A stretch of 64,000 nucleotides of DNA from Acetobacter sp. (lineage in GTDB: Bacteria > Pseudomonadota > Alphaproteobacteria > Acetobacterales > Acetobacteraceae). The position numbers and the translations under genes are program-made. Every line of letters begins with the position of its first letter. Within the stretch, counting starts at the first letter, position 1. The notes below the pieces were generated by a model. The model saw only the letters and a program-made list of their open reading frames with translations, did no database searches and had not been told where the DNA came from. Positions 44,347-53,295 of the stretch are shown here, in pieces. The DNA lies in assembly GCF_022483985.1 (NCBI RefSeq), contig NZ_JAKVME010000003.1:431001-495000 (forward strand), read 5' to 3'.

Positions 44347-44688
44347 ATGAGTATTTTTGATAATCTTGTCGGCAAGGTGAGCAGCGCGTTAGGGGTGGAC
44401 CTTCACGAAAAGCTGGCAGAGCAGATTCAGTCACTGCTTCAGCCGGAGATGATACAGACCCTGGTTGCCAAGGCAGATGAGGCCGGTCTGGGCGACAAGG
44501 TGCGCTCATGGATCGGCAAAGGAGACAACCTGCCGGTTTCCCCTGATGAAATCCGTAACATTCTGGGCAGCGCGCAAGTGCAGGCGCTGGTGTCAAAAAC
44601 CGGTCTTCCGGCCGAGACCCTGCTGCCGGCGTTGAGTCACTTTCTTCCGCAGGCTGTTGATCAGAAGACACCGGAAGGCGAGGCCTGA
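44347..44688 (+). CDS. YidB-family (DUF937) small protein
   Basis: A 113-residue soluble helical protein. It matches the YidB/DUF937-like layout: MSIFDNLVGKVSSALG start, a middle with LGDKVRSWIGKGDNLPVS, the sequence IRNILGSAQVQALVSKTGL, and LPALSHFLPQAVDQ near the end. AGGGAG lies about 10 bases before ATG 44347; a longer frame to 44290 is unsupported. A second protein of the same family is encoded at 61929-62321. Function in the family is not established. Confidence 0.83.
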   Translation: MSIFDNLVGKVSSALGVDLHEKLAEQIQSLLQPEMIQTLVAKADEAGLGDKVRSWIGKGDNLPVSPDEIRNILGSAQVQALVSKTGLPAETLLPALSHFLPQAVDQKTPEGEA

Positions 44689-44718
44689 CAGGGGGGAAGA
44701 CATTACGAGAGACATGGG

Positions 44719-45231
44719 ATGACAGTCGGTGAAGGCATAACCCGGATAGATCTCTGGATTCTGGATCGGGTCTTCCAGCCGCTGGCGGACCGCCTGCCTG
44801 AGCGGCTCCCTGCCTTTGAAGCGGGGATGAGTCTTCTGTTCGGCTCTCTCATGCTGTCGGGAGCGGCAACCGCAGCGATGATCTTCCTGTTGGGCATGGA
44901 CCCGTTCAGCGCCATGTTCGACATACTGATCTGGGTTCTCTGGGTGTCATTCTACCTTGGCGTAAACCGGGTCCGGTCGCTGGTCCGGCCCGGCTTCGTC
45001 AATCCCCTGAGGACCATGTTTCTCGGCCTGCGACCGATCTCCATGGTGTTTCTGGTCTATTCCGCCTGGCAGGGCTCAACTGTGGACGCGCATTACGCTC
45101 TGGCGGCATGGTTTAACACTCTGGCCAATGCGACCTTCACGATCGGGGTTTATCTGGCGTCGTGCAATGTCAGGCCTCCCGAGCAGCAGGCATCGGTCTG
45201 GCAAAGAGATTTCGCTGGAGCGCCTGATTAG
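44719..45231 (+). CDS. Hypothetical membrane protein
   Basis: A 170-residue protein with three to four predicted membrane helices, at about 35-58, 64-82, 100-118 and 125-147. The first 33 residues are amphipathic and the C-terminal 22 residues are polar. No family is recognised. It starts 30 bases after the YidB-like gene with a reasonable purine run (GGGGGAAGA) upstream, so the two probably form an operon. Inner-membrane location is inferred. Confidence 0.75.
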   Translation: MTVGEGITRIDLWILDRVFQPLADRLPERLPAFEAGMSLLFGSLMLSGAATAAMIFLLGMDPFSAMFDILIWVLWVSFYLGVNRVRSLVRPGFVNPLRTMFLGLRPISMVFLVYSAWQGSTVDAHYALAAWFNTLANATFTIGVYLASCNVRPPEQQASVWQRDFAGAPD

Positions 45232-45477
45232 GGCGGCCAGTCTGCGAAGACGGAAGCGTTTGTTTTCCGGCACCCCCGGCATTGAACAGAACGCAGAGGC
45301 TGGTTTTTCTGAAATGCAATACGGGGAAGGTCTTGCGGGACGCTGCCTGAGAAGGGCTGGGTAACGCCTGTCATGAATAAGGAATGTGGACGTTCATTCA
45401 AATGATATGATGCCTACCCCCGGCAATGACGCATCTTCACGCTCGGTATGGTCGTCCGGAGCGTTAATAGAGATGGA

Positions 45478-46338
45478 TCACTCTGTCTGGAAAGAGCGCG
45501 CCTTAACAGCGCCGAGATGCTCGGCCTTGCAGCCCTCATTGGCCTTTGCCTGTCGTCTCAAACGGTTCCAGGCCAGATCGAGGTTGGTAAAATCAATATT
45601 GGGAGCGTTTTCTGGACGTTTCTGTAGTTCAGACTTCAGTCCGCGCAGGCGGATAACCTGCTTGTGGATGAACAGACTCGTTCGGGCATCACCTGCCAGC
45701 ACGACACGGGAGAAGACATTCTTCTGTAGTCCTGAAACATACTGCACAACGCAGATATGGCGGTAATTCTGACGAAAGGGATTCTGAAAGAGGTAATACT
45801 TCCTGCTGCCGAACTTTCTGAAACTCTGTTTCCATCTGTCTGGGTTAGCTGTGCCCGAAATAAATCCTCCGTAGGTCTTGGTTTCAATGACGACGATGCC
45901 CCACTGCATTTTGACCAGATGGTCTATCTGCGTGAGTTCGCCCAGTTCGTCTCGGAGGTAAACATTGGAGAGGTAGGGACGCCCCAGCGCTTGCAGAACG
46001 CGGTTGACCCGTCTTTCTCCTTCCTGACCTTTTGCAATGGCCTGTTCATTTTCGAAGGCATCGGAGACTGCCGCGATGACGGCTTCCGCAGGAGGTTCGT
46101 CATCGCTGAGATCGGCGACAAGGTCTCCATCCGGTTCGGGAGGTGGCGGAGGCGGGTAGGCAGCCGGAGTCTTGGTGGAGGTAAATGTTTCTCTGTTTGC
46201 GGGTGGTCTTGCTGACGGCTTCGTCAGTAGTTTGTAGGCAATGAAGCCTGTCAGCAGGATAAATCCCACTTCTACAATCTGGTGAAAATATTGGAATATG
46301 ATATAAATTAAGATTATTGATGCTATAAAAATCGGCAT
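45478..46338 (-). CDS. Membrane-anchored NERD-domain protein
   Basis: A 286-residue protein. One or two hydrophobic helices at 1-38 anchor it, a Pro-rich linker follows (seven Pro at 62-69 and acidic residues to 85), then a NERD (nuclease-related) domain at about 104-220. NERD signatures are GQEGE at 104-108, QIDH at 137-140 and VIETKTYGG at 150-158, with the D...E-x-K pattern of PD-(D/E)xK nucleases intact. The C-terminal region is basic. It is isolated between two operons and convergent with the gene at 44719. DNA processing or defence is suggested by fold, but no partner is visible. Confidence 0.85.
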   Translation of the reverse strand: MPIFIASIILIYIIFQYFHQIVEVGFILLTGFIAYKLLTKPSARPPANRETFTSTKTPAAYPPPPPPEPDGDLVADLSDDEPPAEAVIAAVSDAFENEQAIAKGQEGERRVNRVLQALGRPYLSNVYLRDELGELTQIDHLVKMQWGIVVIETKTYGGFISGTANPDRWKQSFRKFGSRKYYLFQNPFRQNYRHICVVQYVSGLQKNVFSRVVLAGDARTSLFIHKQVIRLRGLKSELQKRPENAPNIDFTNLDLAWNRLRRQAKANEGCKAEHLGAVKARSFQTE

Positions 46339-46510
46339 ATATCACCAGAAAGATTATAATTTTCCGGTAAATATTATATTTTCAATGGATGGGCAACAAA
46401 GCGGGGGAGCGCGACGGAACAACTCATGGGGAACTGTTCCGTTCAGAAATGATCGTTACCTTAATACCGATAAAAAATACTCCCGCTTCTTTTGATGATT
46501 TTCCGCTCTT

Positions 46511-48028
46511 TTATCGTCCATAATCTTCATGCACCGTGTCCAAATCCGCAAAGCGCGTGTACTGGCCTTCGAAGTAAAGCTGTACGGTGCCTGTCGGTCC
46601 ATGACGCTGCTTTTCAAGAATCAGTTCCGCCTTGTTGTGGACCAGTTCCATCTTGCGACCCCAGTCTTCAAGAGCGGCCTGATATTTATCAGACGAGTCA
46701 TAAGCCGTTTCTTTCGGCTCACGCTGCTGAAGGTAATATTCGTCACGATAGACAAACATCACGGCGTCGGCGTCCTGCTCGATCGAGCCTGATTCACGCA
46801 GATCGGAGAGCATCGGACGCTTGTCCTCACGGCTTTCCACCTGACGGGAGAGCTGGGACAGGGCGATGACCGGCACTTCCAGTTCCTTGGCGATGGCTTT
46901 CAGGCCCTGCGTGATCATCGAGATTTCGAGCACGCGGTTGTCCGGTCGCGTGCCGACGGCGGGCCGCATGAGCTGGAGATAATCCACGACGACGAGGCTT
47001 AGCCCCTTGGTCCGTTTCAGACGACGGCAACGCGTCCGCATGGCGGAGAGGGAAATGGCGGGGGTGTCGTCGATCACCAGTGGAAGCTGGGTCAGTTCGC
47101 GGCTGACGCGCACAAACCGGTCGAACTCCTTCTGCCCGATATCGCCACGACGGATGCGCTCACCGGAGACCTCGGCCTGCTCGGAGAGAATACGTGTTGC
47201 GAGCTGTTCGGACGACATTTCGAGCGAGAAGATCGCGACGGCACCGTCCGGCTGCACGCCTTCGCCCTTGTCGCGGGCAGCGTTAAGCAGGGCGCGGGCG
47301 GCGGAGAAAGCGATCTTGGTGGCGAGCGCGGTCTTGCCCATGGCGGGACGGCCGGCGAGGATCAGCAGATCGGACGGATGCAGGCCGCCGGTCTTCTTGT
47401 CGAAGTCGCGCAGGCCGGAGGTAAGGCCGGACACATCGCCTTCGTTGCGAAAGGCTTTTTCGGCGGTTTCGATGGCGGAGGCGAGCGCCCGGTCGAAGCC
47501 GGTGAAGCCGCCATCCTGCCCCTTGTCGGTGGCCAGCCGGAAAAGCTGCTCCTCACCGGCGGCGATCTGGTCCTGCCCGTCAAGGTCATTGCTGCCAAAG
47601 GCGCTGTTGACGATCGTCTCGCCGATATCGATCAACTGACGCCGAATCCACGCGTCCTGAATCGCCCTGCCATAGTCGCCGGCGTTGATGATGCCGACCG
47701 TCGCCGTCAGCAGTCGGGCGAGGTAGGGAAGGCCGCCGACTTCATCCAGAATCCCGGAATTTTCCAGCGTGGCGCGGAGCGTGACCGGATCGGCCAGCAT
47801 CCCGGCCTCGATGCGCTTGGCGATGGCGTCATAGATCGCGCCGTTCACCCTATTGGCGAAGTGGGCGCCGGTCAGGAAGTCCGAGACGCGGTCATAGGCC
47901 TTGTTGTTGGTCAGCAGCGCGCCAAGGAGCGCCTGTTCGGCGTCCACATTGGACGGCGGCTGACGCAGAGAGACGCCGAGGAGTGAGCCGTCAGCGGTCG
48001 GAGTGGGTGTGGTGGGAGAGTCGGTCAT
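46511..48028 (-). CDS. dnaB: Replicative DNA helicase
   Basis: Hexameric 5'-3' replicative helicase of 505 residues. The N-terminal DnaB domain starts at PPSNVDAEQALLGALL (24-39). The RecA-like C-domain has Walker A GRPAMGKT at 226-233, Walker B in VVVDYLQLM, and the conserved LSQLSRQVESREDKRPMLSDLRESGSI region spanning the arginine finger area. Between residues 245 and 262 it has a short extra loop (ARDKGEGVQPDG) seen in alphaproteobacterial DnaB. ATG 48028 is preferred over GTG 48034 because of AGGA spacing. Monocistronic in appearance. Confidence 0.97.
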   Translation of the reverse strand: MTDSPTTPTPTADGSLLGVSLRQPPSNVDAEQALLGALLTNNKAYDRVSDFLTGAHFANRVNGAIYDAIAKRIEAGMLADPVTLRATLENSGILDEVGGLPYLARLLTATVGIINAGDYGRAIQDAWIRRQLIDIGETIVNSAFGSNDLDGQDQIAAGEEQLFRLATDKGQDGGFTGFDRALASAIETAEKAFRNEGDVSGLTSGLRDFDKKTGGLHPSDLLILAGRPAMGKTALATKIAFSAARALLNAARDKGEGVQPDGAVAIFSLEMSSEQLATRILSEQAEVSGERIRRGDIGQKEFDRFVRVSRELTQLPLVIDDTPAISLSAMRTRCRRLKRTKGLSLVVVDYLQLMRPAVGTRPDNRVLEISMITQGLKAIAKELEVPVIALSQLSRQVESREDKRPMLSDLRESGSIEQDADAVMFVYRDEYYLQQREPKETAYDSSDKYQAALEDWGRKMELVHNKAELILEKQRHGPTGTVQLYFEGQYTRFADLDTVHEDYGR

Positions 48029-48034
48029 TGTCAC

Positions 48035-48393
48035 CCGTCCTGTTTATCATTCATGGCCGGACGCGGACAGTCCTGACTTGCTGGCGGATAAGGCCGTGTG
48101 GTTTTTCAGACAACAGTGTGCGTGCTCCGATTGGATATCCATTTTTCCATAAGTGGGTAATTGGTGGAGTTGTGCCGCTAAATCGCTCTGGGTTTCAGGA
48201 CGGAGCGAATAAGGCTGGTCGGCCTCAGTGAGGTTTTTTACAGCTTACGATAAAAGTTTTCCTGAATATATTTATGGAAATTTGAAATACACCTTCATGG
48301 CGAACTGTTGCAAAAAAGTATCAGTATGTTAAGGAATGCATTTCCTCTTGTTGCAAATAATTCGCAATATCGTTAGTTGGTGGGCTGTCGTCC
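48035..48393. other. Intergenic region between dnaB and the siderophore receptor
   Basis: This 360-base divergent gap contains the promoters of dnaB and the receptor. The part proximal to the receptor (48240-48400) is AT-rich and includes a 15-base palindrome described separately. No gene is recognised. Confidence 0.45.
48352..48366 (+). promoter_or_regulatory. Fur-like 7-1-7 palindrome upstream of the receptor gene
   Basis: TGCAAATAATTCGCA is an inverted repeat with a single central base: TGC-x-AAT-A-ATT-x-GCA, the 7-1-7 geometry of Fur-family operators (E. coli form TGATAATnATTATCA). It lies 52 bases upstream of the GTG start, where it would overlap the promoter and give iron repression. 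Confidence 0.5.
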
Positions 48394-48417
48394 TTGGATA
48401 TTAAAGAGAGGCCACAG

Positions 48418-50811
48418 GTGAGTGATTTGATCCGCGCATATATGAAGCCGCTTTCCATGGTAGGAACTTTGTTGATTACAACTCAGGCTTACGGTTCGGA
48501 TACGGGAGCGCATAAAGACGACAAGGGGCGCAAACGCTCTGGGAAATCACAGGACTCGACGGTTCCAGAAGCAGGAAAACTGACTAAAGTCGGAGCCGTG
48601 CTTGATGGCCGCGTCATGGCTCATGGTGATGAACAACTGACTGTGACCGGTCATGGTTTCAACACAATGCATGCGTCAGTTGGCCTCTCGCGTATGCCTC
48701 AGGATGTGATGCATACGCCTCAGAACATAAACGTGGTCCCTCAGGCTCTGATGCAGCAGCAGAATGTCAAATCGCTTGATGAGGCGCTCCGGAATGTACC
48801 TGGCGTGACGGCTTCGATTGGTGAAGGCGCGGGGGGCATGAACGGCGATCAGTTTCTGATCCGTGGTTTTCAGGCGCAGAACGATATCTACGAAGACGGG
48901 CTTCGTGATTTTGGTGTTTATTCAAGAGACTCTTTCAATTTCGAATCGGTGTCCGTGATAAAGGGACCTTCTTCTGAAGTTTTCGGAAACGGGACAACGG
49001 GCGGCGCCATCAACATGGTGACCAAGACGCCCGGTCTCGATAATCATTACCGGGCGGAATTCAATGGTGGCTCAGGCAGCTATTATCGAGGCACTCTGGA
49101 TGTGAACCAGCGGCTCGACGCCACAACGGCCTTCCGAATTACCGGCATGGGCGATGAGCATAATATCGTAGGCCGTGATTATATCTATTCGCATCGTTGG
49201 GGTATTGCGCCGTCGATTGCGTTTGGTCTGGGGTCACGTGCGACACTGGTGTTGCAATACATGCACCAGCAGGAAAACTCTGTTCCCGATTTTGGCGTGC
49301 CTGTCGTGAAAAAGCCGGGATCTACAGTCGGAAAACCTATTACGGAATACGGTATCCGTCGGACGAACTGGTACGGCACTGACAGCGATCAGAATTCGAC
49401 AAATGACAACATGGAAACAGCACGTTTCACCTACAAGGTTAACGACAACATCACGGTTTATAACGATTTGCGTGGCGGCGAATATTATCGGACTTTTGCT
49501 GCCTCCAAGGCGACCTGTGACGCCACCTGCGTCAATAACTACTTTCTGGGCGACCCTTCGGATGCACTGGTGGCCCGTTCAGGGCCATCTGGCGCCGGGA
49601 ACGGAAAAGGAGGCGGAACATATTTCGCGCCATTGCCGTATCAGCAGAGAAGCTGGTCGGTACAGAACGTGGCGTCCGTGGTCGCCAATTTCAACACCAG
49701 TTTTCTAAAACATCAGCTTGTGGCTGGTTTCGATATCGAACGTGTGAATGACGTACGGGCCCAGTCGACCTATCTGAACCCCAAAGCCTATGCCAGTTTG
49801 GTCAATCCCAATCCACATGTCGGCAATTTGAATATGGTGTCCGGCGATGCCAATCCGGCCGGTCTGGTGGCGCTGGGATCGCTTGGTGCGAAAGCCGACA
49901 GCAGTGGTTATGGATTTGATACGGGCCTCTTCCTGTTCGATCAGATATGGTTCACAAAATGGTTGTCAATAAAAGGAGGTTTCCGGTGGGATCGGTGGCA
50001 GACAAGTTATAATCTCAAGGGTGGTGATGTCGCGACCAACCCTGACCAGCACTTTCATGATACGACCGGTGTTTTCAATCCTAATGTTAGCCTGATGCTT
50101 ACACCTGATGATCATCAGATGTATTATTTCACATGGTCCAGTTCGACCACGCCGATGGGTATGTATGTTACCAATGGGTCGGTTCCGATCCGTCCCGGAA
50201 CAAATTCTTTTGCCAGTCCTGAAAAATCCCAGCTTTATGAAGTGGGCGCGAAATACAGCCTGCTGAATGGTCGCATGGGTGTGACGGGCTCCCTGTTCCG
50301 TCTGGAAAAAGGAAATGCCCTGAATGCTGATCCTGTTACCGGAACTATTGAGGGTTCATCGGATCGTCAGAGGAATCAGGGACTGGAGCTTTCCGTCGGC
50401 GGTATCATTCTGCCGGGATGGAATATCTCTGCAACCTATGCTCTTTACGATAGTTCGACCACATATTCTGCAACGGCTGCCAATCGTGGCAAGAATATCC
50501 AGTATGTTCCGCATAATCAGGCGACGTTGTGGACAGCTTATGCCGCCTTCCCGAATACGCCTTACAATTTCACGGTCGGTGGTGGTGTGACATGGCGTCA
50601 GCGTGTGTGGCTTGATGCCGCTAACACATATCGTGTGCCATCAAATCTGGACTTCAGCGCGATGGTCTCGCACCGCTTTGATCAGCATTGGAAACTATCA
50701 ATGAATGGTTATAATCTTGCCAACCGTCTGAATTACCAGAGTCTTTTCTCCAACCGTGCCACGCCTGCGGCTGGGCGGATGTTCATGGGTGAAGTCAGCT
50801 TCGCTTACTGA
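48418..50811 (+). CDS. TonB-dependent siderophore receptor (FhuA/FpvA type)
   Basis: A 797-residue outer-membrane receptor. A signal peptide covers about 1-26 (MSDLIRAYMKPLSMVG... to QAYG). The TonB box EQLTVTGHG is at 72-80. The plug runs from about 93 to 205 with MNGDQFLIRGFQAQNDIYEDGLRD and the FESVSVIKGPSS...GTTGGAINMVTK signature of ferric-siderophore receptors. The barrel ends in GEVSFAY. The GTG at 48418 has GAGAGG 6 bases upstream and places the signal correctly; a TTG at 48394 is less likely. The upstream Fur-like palindrome supports a role in iron uptake. The siderophore is unknown. Confidence 0.93.
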   Translation: MSDLIRAYMKPLSMVGTLLITTQAYGSDTGAHKDDKGRKRSGKSQDSTVPEAGKLTKVGAVLDGRVMAHGDEQLTVTGHGFNTMHASVGLSRMPQDVMHTPQNINVVPQALMQQQNVKSLDEALRNVPGVTASIGEGAGGMNGDQFLIRGFQAQNDIYEDGLRDFGVYSRDSFNFESVSVIKGPSSEVFGNGTTGGAINMVTKTPGLDNHYRAEFNGGSGSYYRGTLDVNQRLDATTAFRITGMGDEHNIVGRDYIYSHRWGIAPSIAFGLGSRATLVLQYMHQQENSVPDFGVPVVKKPGSTVGKPITEYGIRRTNWYGTDSDQNSTNDNMETARFTYKVNDNITVYNDLRGGEYYRTFAASKATCDATCVNNYFLGDPSDALVARSGPSGAGNGKGGGTYFAPLPYQQRSWSVQNVASVVANFNTSFLKHQLVAGFDIERVNDVRAQSTYLNPKAYASLVNPNPHVGNLNMVSGDANPAGLVALGSLGAKADSSGYGFDTGLFLFDQIWFTKWLSIKGGFRWDRWQTSYNLKGGDVATNPDQHFHDTTGVFNPNVSLMLTPDDHQMYYFTWSSSTTPMGMYVTNGSVPIRPGTNSFASPEKSQLYEVGAKYSLLNGRMGVTGSLFRLEKGNALNADPVTGTIEGSSDRQRNQGLELSVGGIILPGWNISATYALYDSSTTYSATAANRGKNIQYVPHNQATLWTAYAAFPNTPYNFTVGGGVTWRQRVWLDAANTYRVPSNLDFSAMVSHRFDQHWKLSMNGYNLANRLNYQSLFSNRATPAAGRMFMGEVSFAY

Positions 50812-50829
50812 AAACTTTACGGCGAAGTC

Positions 50830-50870
50830 TTCAGGACGATGGAACGCATGAGGGTTCCGGTCGTCCTGAA
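50830..50870 (+). terminator. Hairpin after the siderophore receptor gene
   Basis: Outer stem TTCAGGAC (50830-50837) / GTCCTGAA (50863-50870) with an inner GGAAC/GGTTCC-like pairing starts 18 bases after the stop. It lacks a long T run but is the only structure before the next gene. Confidence 0.55.
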
Positions 50871-50935
50871 ATGTCCTTCTGCTTCTGTCCATGATAATCT
50901 GCCGCTCAGGTCTAAAAGACAGGATTATTGGACAG

Positions 50936-51568
50936 ATGTCTCTCCATTCATGGTGGCTTTTTGTCGCAACGGTTTTCCTGCTTTCAGGAACACCGGGTCC
51001 CAACATGCTGCACATCATGACCCGCAGCCTCGAAGTCGGGTTACAGCGCAGTGTTATGGCAATGTTGGGCTGTATCGCAGCGGTCGTGCTGATGCTGCTG
51101 GCGTCTGCATTTGGACTGGCGGCCCTCCTTTTGGCGCTTCCCGGAGTGTTCGATATCTTGCGCTATATGGGGGCTGCTTATTTGATCCTGCTGGGTGTAA
51201 AGGCTTGGTGTGCGCCAGTTTCATCTGTTTCGGTTCAATCCAGTGAAAGCAGGAAGAGGCTTTCCAAGCTTACACTTTTTCGCACCGGCTTTGCGGTGGG
51301 AATCAGTAACCCGAAACTGATTCTGTTTTCTGCTGCGTTTCTTCCTCAGTTCATCAATGTCGGAAAGCCGCATTTTTTACAATTCCTGATCCTGATTGTG
51401 ACCTTTGCCGCAATCGAAGGGTTTTGGTATGGCGTCTACGCTTTCGGAGGACGATCACTGTCACGTTTTTTGATGCGCGTTACAGTCAGGAAATGGTTCA
51501 ACCGGATCACGGGTGGCATCTTTGCCTGTTTCGGGGCGGCTCTTCTGAAACTGAAACCGGCTGGATGA
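50936..51568 (+). CDS. LysE/RhtB-family amino acid exporter
   Basis: A 210-residue inner-membrane exporter with about six helices. The family signature SGTPGPNMLHIMTRSLE is at 17-33, followed by GLQRSVMAMLGCIAAVV and LRYMGAAYLILLGVKAW; TGFAVGISNPKLILFSAAFLPQF is the conserved second-half motif. Such proteins export amino acids or homoserine lactones by proton exchange. ATG 50936 matches the start of the family; the longer frame to 50891 is unsupported. Substrate unknown. Confidence 0.92.
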   Translation: MSLHSWWLFVATVFLLSGTPGPNMLHIMTRSLEVGLQRSVMAMLGCIAAVVLMLLASAFGLAALLLALPGVFDILRYMGAAYLILLGVKAWCAPVSSVSVQSSESRKRLSKLTLFRTGFAVGISNPKLILFSAAFLPQFINVGKPHFLQFLILIVTFAAIEGFWYGVYAFGGRSLSRFLMRVTVRKWFNRITGGIFACFGAALLKLKPAG

Positions 51569-51573
51569 GGATT

Positions 51574-51607
51574 CTCCCTGTCTTGAAAAGAAATTTTCGA
51601 CAGGGAG
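51574..51607. terminator. Bidirectional terminator between lysE-like and FAD oxidase genes
   Basis: A perfect 9-bp stem CTCCCTGTC (51574-51582) / GACAGGGAG (51599-51607) lies between two convergent stop codons (51568 and 51617). No clear T run follows. Confidence 0.65.
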
Positions 51608-51616
51608 GGTTTGCAT

Positions 51617-53044
51617 TCAGGTCGTCGGAAAAATTTTCCCCGGATTCATGATGCCCTCAGGGTCTACTGCGCCCTTGATACGCCGCATCATGTCCAGTTC
51701 CGCTCCACCACGCCAGCCGGGCATCATGTAGGTCTTGAGCTGCCCGACGCCGTGCTCGGCGGAGAAAGAACCGCCTAGCTCCTTCACGATGTTCGCCACG
51801 GTGTCCATCATTTCGTGATCGCGGGCGAGAAACGCCTTGCCGTCCGCGCCTTCCGGCTGGACGAGGTTGAAGTGAATGTTGCCGTCGCCGATATGGCCGA
51901 ACGGGGCGACACGGATGTCCGGAATCAGTGTCTCGCAGGCCTCCGTGGCGCGCGCGATGAAAGTGGGGATGGCGGAGAGTGGCACGGAAACATCGTTCTT
52001 CACGGAGGCGCCCGCACGTTTTTGCGCGTCAGCGTGCTCTTCGCGCAGCTTCCAGAACGCCAGACGCTGCGTCTCGCTTTCCGCCAGCACGGCGTCGCTG
52101 ACCAGCCCGTCCTCGAAGGCCTTGCCCAAGACTTCTTCCATCAGTTCGCGCAGGGCGCCGCCTTCACGCGGGCTGGCCAGCTCCACCAGCACATAGGCAG
52201 GTGCGGATTCGGACAGCGGCAGGGAGGCATCGGGTATCAGCGTGTTGACGAGGTTCATGCTCAGGCCGGACATGAATTCGAACGCCTGTATCGCGCTTGG
52301 CTCCGTGTTGCGGAAAGCAGAGAACAGGGCCAGCGCGCCTTTGGCGTCTGCGACGGCACACAGGGCGGCCTCGATGGATTTAGGCTTTGGCTGGAGCTGG
52401 AGAATCGCAGTGGTGATGAGACCGAGCGTGCCTTCCGAGCCGATGAAAAGCTGGCGCAGCGCGTAGCCGGTGTTGTCCTTGCGAAGGCGACGCATCACAT
52501 CGAGAATCTGACCGTCCGGCAGCACGGCTTCGAGTCCAAGCACCAGTTCGCGCGCGTTGCCGTAACGCACCGTGTTGTTGCCGCCCGCGTTGGTGGCGAG
52601 CACGCCGCCGATCTCGGCCGAACCTTCCGAGGAAATGGACAGCGGCAGCATCAGTCCGGCGGCGGTCGCGGCGTCCTGCGCGGCTTTCAGCGTTACGCCC
52701 GCTTCCACAACCATCGTGTTGTCGATCGGGTCGATCTCGCGCACCCTGTTCATGCGGCTGGTGATGATGACCAGCGCGTGGCCTGTCTCATCGGGAGTCG
52801 CGCCGCCGACCATGCTGGTGTTGCCGCCCTGCGGCACGACCGGGACATTATGCTCTGCGCATAGACGCACGGCTTCCGCGCAGGCCTCCGTGCTGGCCGG
52901 ACGTGCGACGGCGCAGGCTTTGCCGTGGAACAGGGAGCGCCAGTCCGTCAGATAGGGGGTCATGTCGCTGGCTTCCGTCAGCAGACCGCCGGGGCCGAGG
53001 GTCTTTTCCAGAGCGGCGAGCAGGGCGGGAGGAAGACTGGTCAT
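51617..53044 (-). CDS. FAD-linked D-lactate/D-2-hydroxyglutarate dehydrogenase-type oxidoreductase
   Basis: A 475-residue GlcD/D2HGDH-type flavoprotein. The PCMH-type FAD-binding domain shows PQGGNTSMVGGATP at about 71-84 and SISSEGSAEIGGVLATNAGG. The C-terminal FAD-oxidase domain ends with FGHIGDGNIHFN, FSAEHGVGQLK and VDPEGIMNPGKIF, which carry the metal- and substrate-binding His and Glu. It oxidises a D-2-hydroxyacid and passes electrons to a quinone or electron-transfer flavoprotein. It is monocistronic. D-2-hydroxyglutarate or D-lactate is the most likely substrate. Confidence 0.92.
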   Translation of the reverse strand: MTSLPPALLAALEKTLGPGGLLTEASDMTPYLTDWRSLFHGKACAVARPASTEACAEAVRLCAEHNVPVVPQGGNTSMVGGATPDETGHALVIITSRMNRVREIDPIDNTMVVEAGVTLKAAQDAATAAGLMLPLSISSEGSAEIGGVLATNAGGNNTVRYGNARELVLGLEAVLPDGQILDVMRRLRKDNTGYALRQLFIGSEGTLGLITTAILQLQPKPKSIEAALCAVADAKGALALFSAFRNTEPSAIQAFEFMSGLSMNLVNTLIPDASLPLSESAPAYVLVELASPREGGALRELMEEVLGKAFEDGLVSDAVLAESETQRLAFWKLREEHADAQKRAGASVKNDVSVPLSAIPTFIARATEACETLIPDIRVAPFGHIGDGNIHFNLVQPEGADGKAFLARDHEMMDTVANIVKELGGSFSAEHGVGQLKTYMMPGWRGGAELDMMRRIKGAVDPEGIMNPGKIFPTT

Positions 53045-53295
53045 GCTGGTTTGTCCGAATAGGGGCCTGAAGGGTGTTGTATAATGCCGAAGGACTCAGA
53101 ACTGAAATCGGCGCTGTTCTCTGTTCTTTTTTGAAAAAACGCCAGAAAACCTTACCAGATCAGAGTGCGGCCTGACTGCGTAGCAGACGGCTTTCCTGAC
53201 GAGTAAAAGTCTTTTTGCTTCTTTACTCTTCCAGAAAAAAATGAATCGGGCCCTGTTTGCAAGGGATACAGACAAGGCAGCTCGCGTCGTATTTT

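Noticed and set aside
51815..52864. A 349-codon plus-strand frame
   Set aside because: It is antisense to the FAD-linked dehydrogenase, whose domains are clear; its composition is typical of an opposite-frame shadow.
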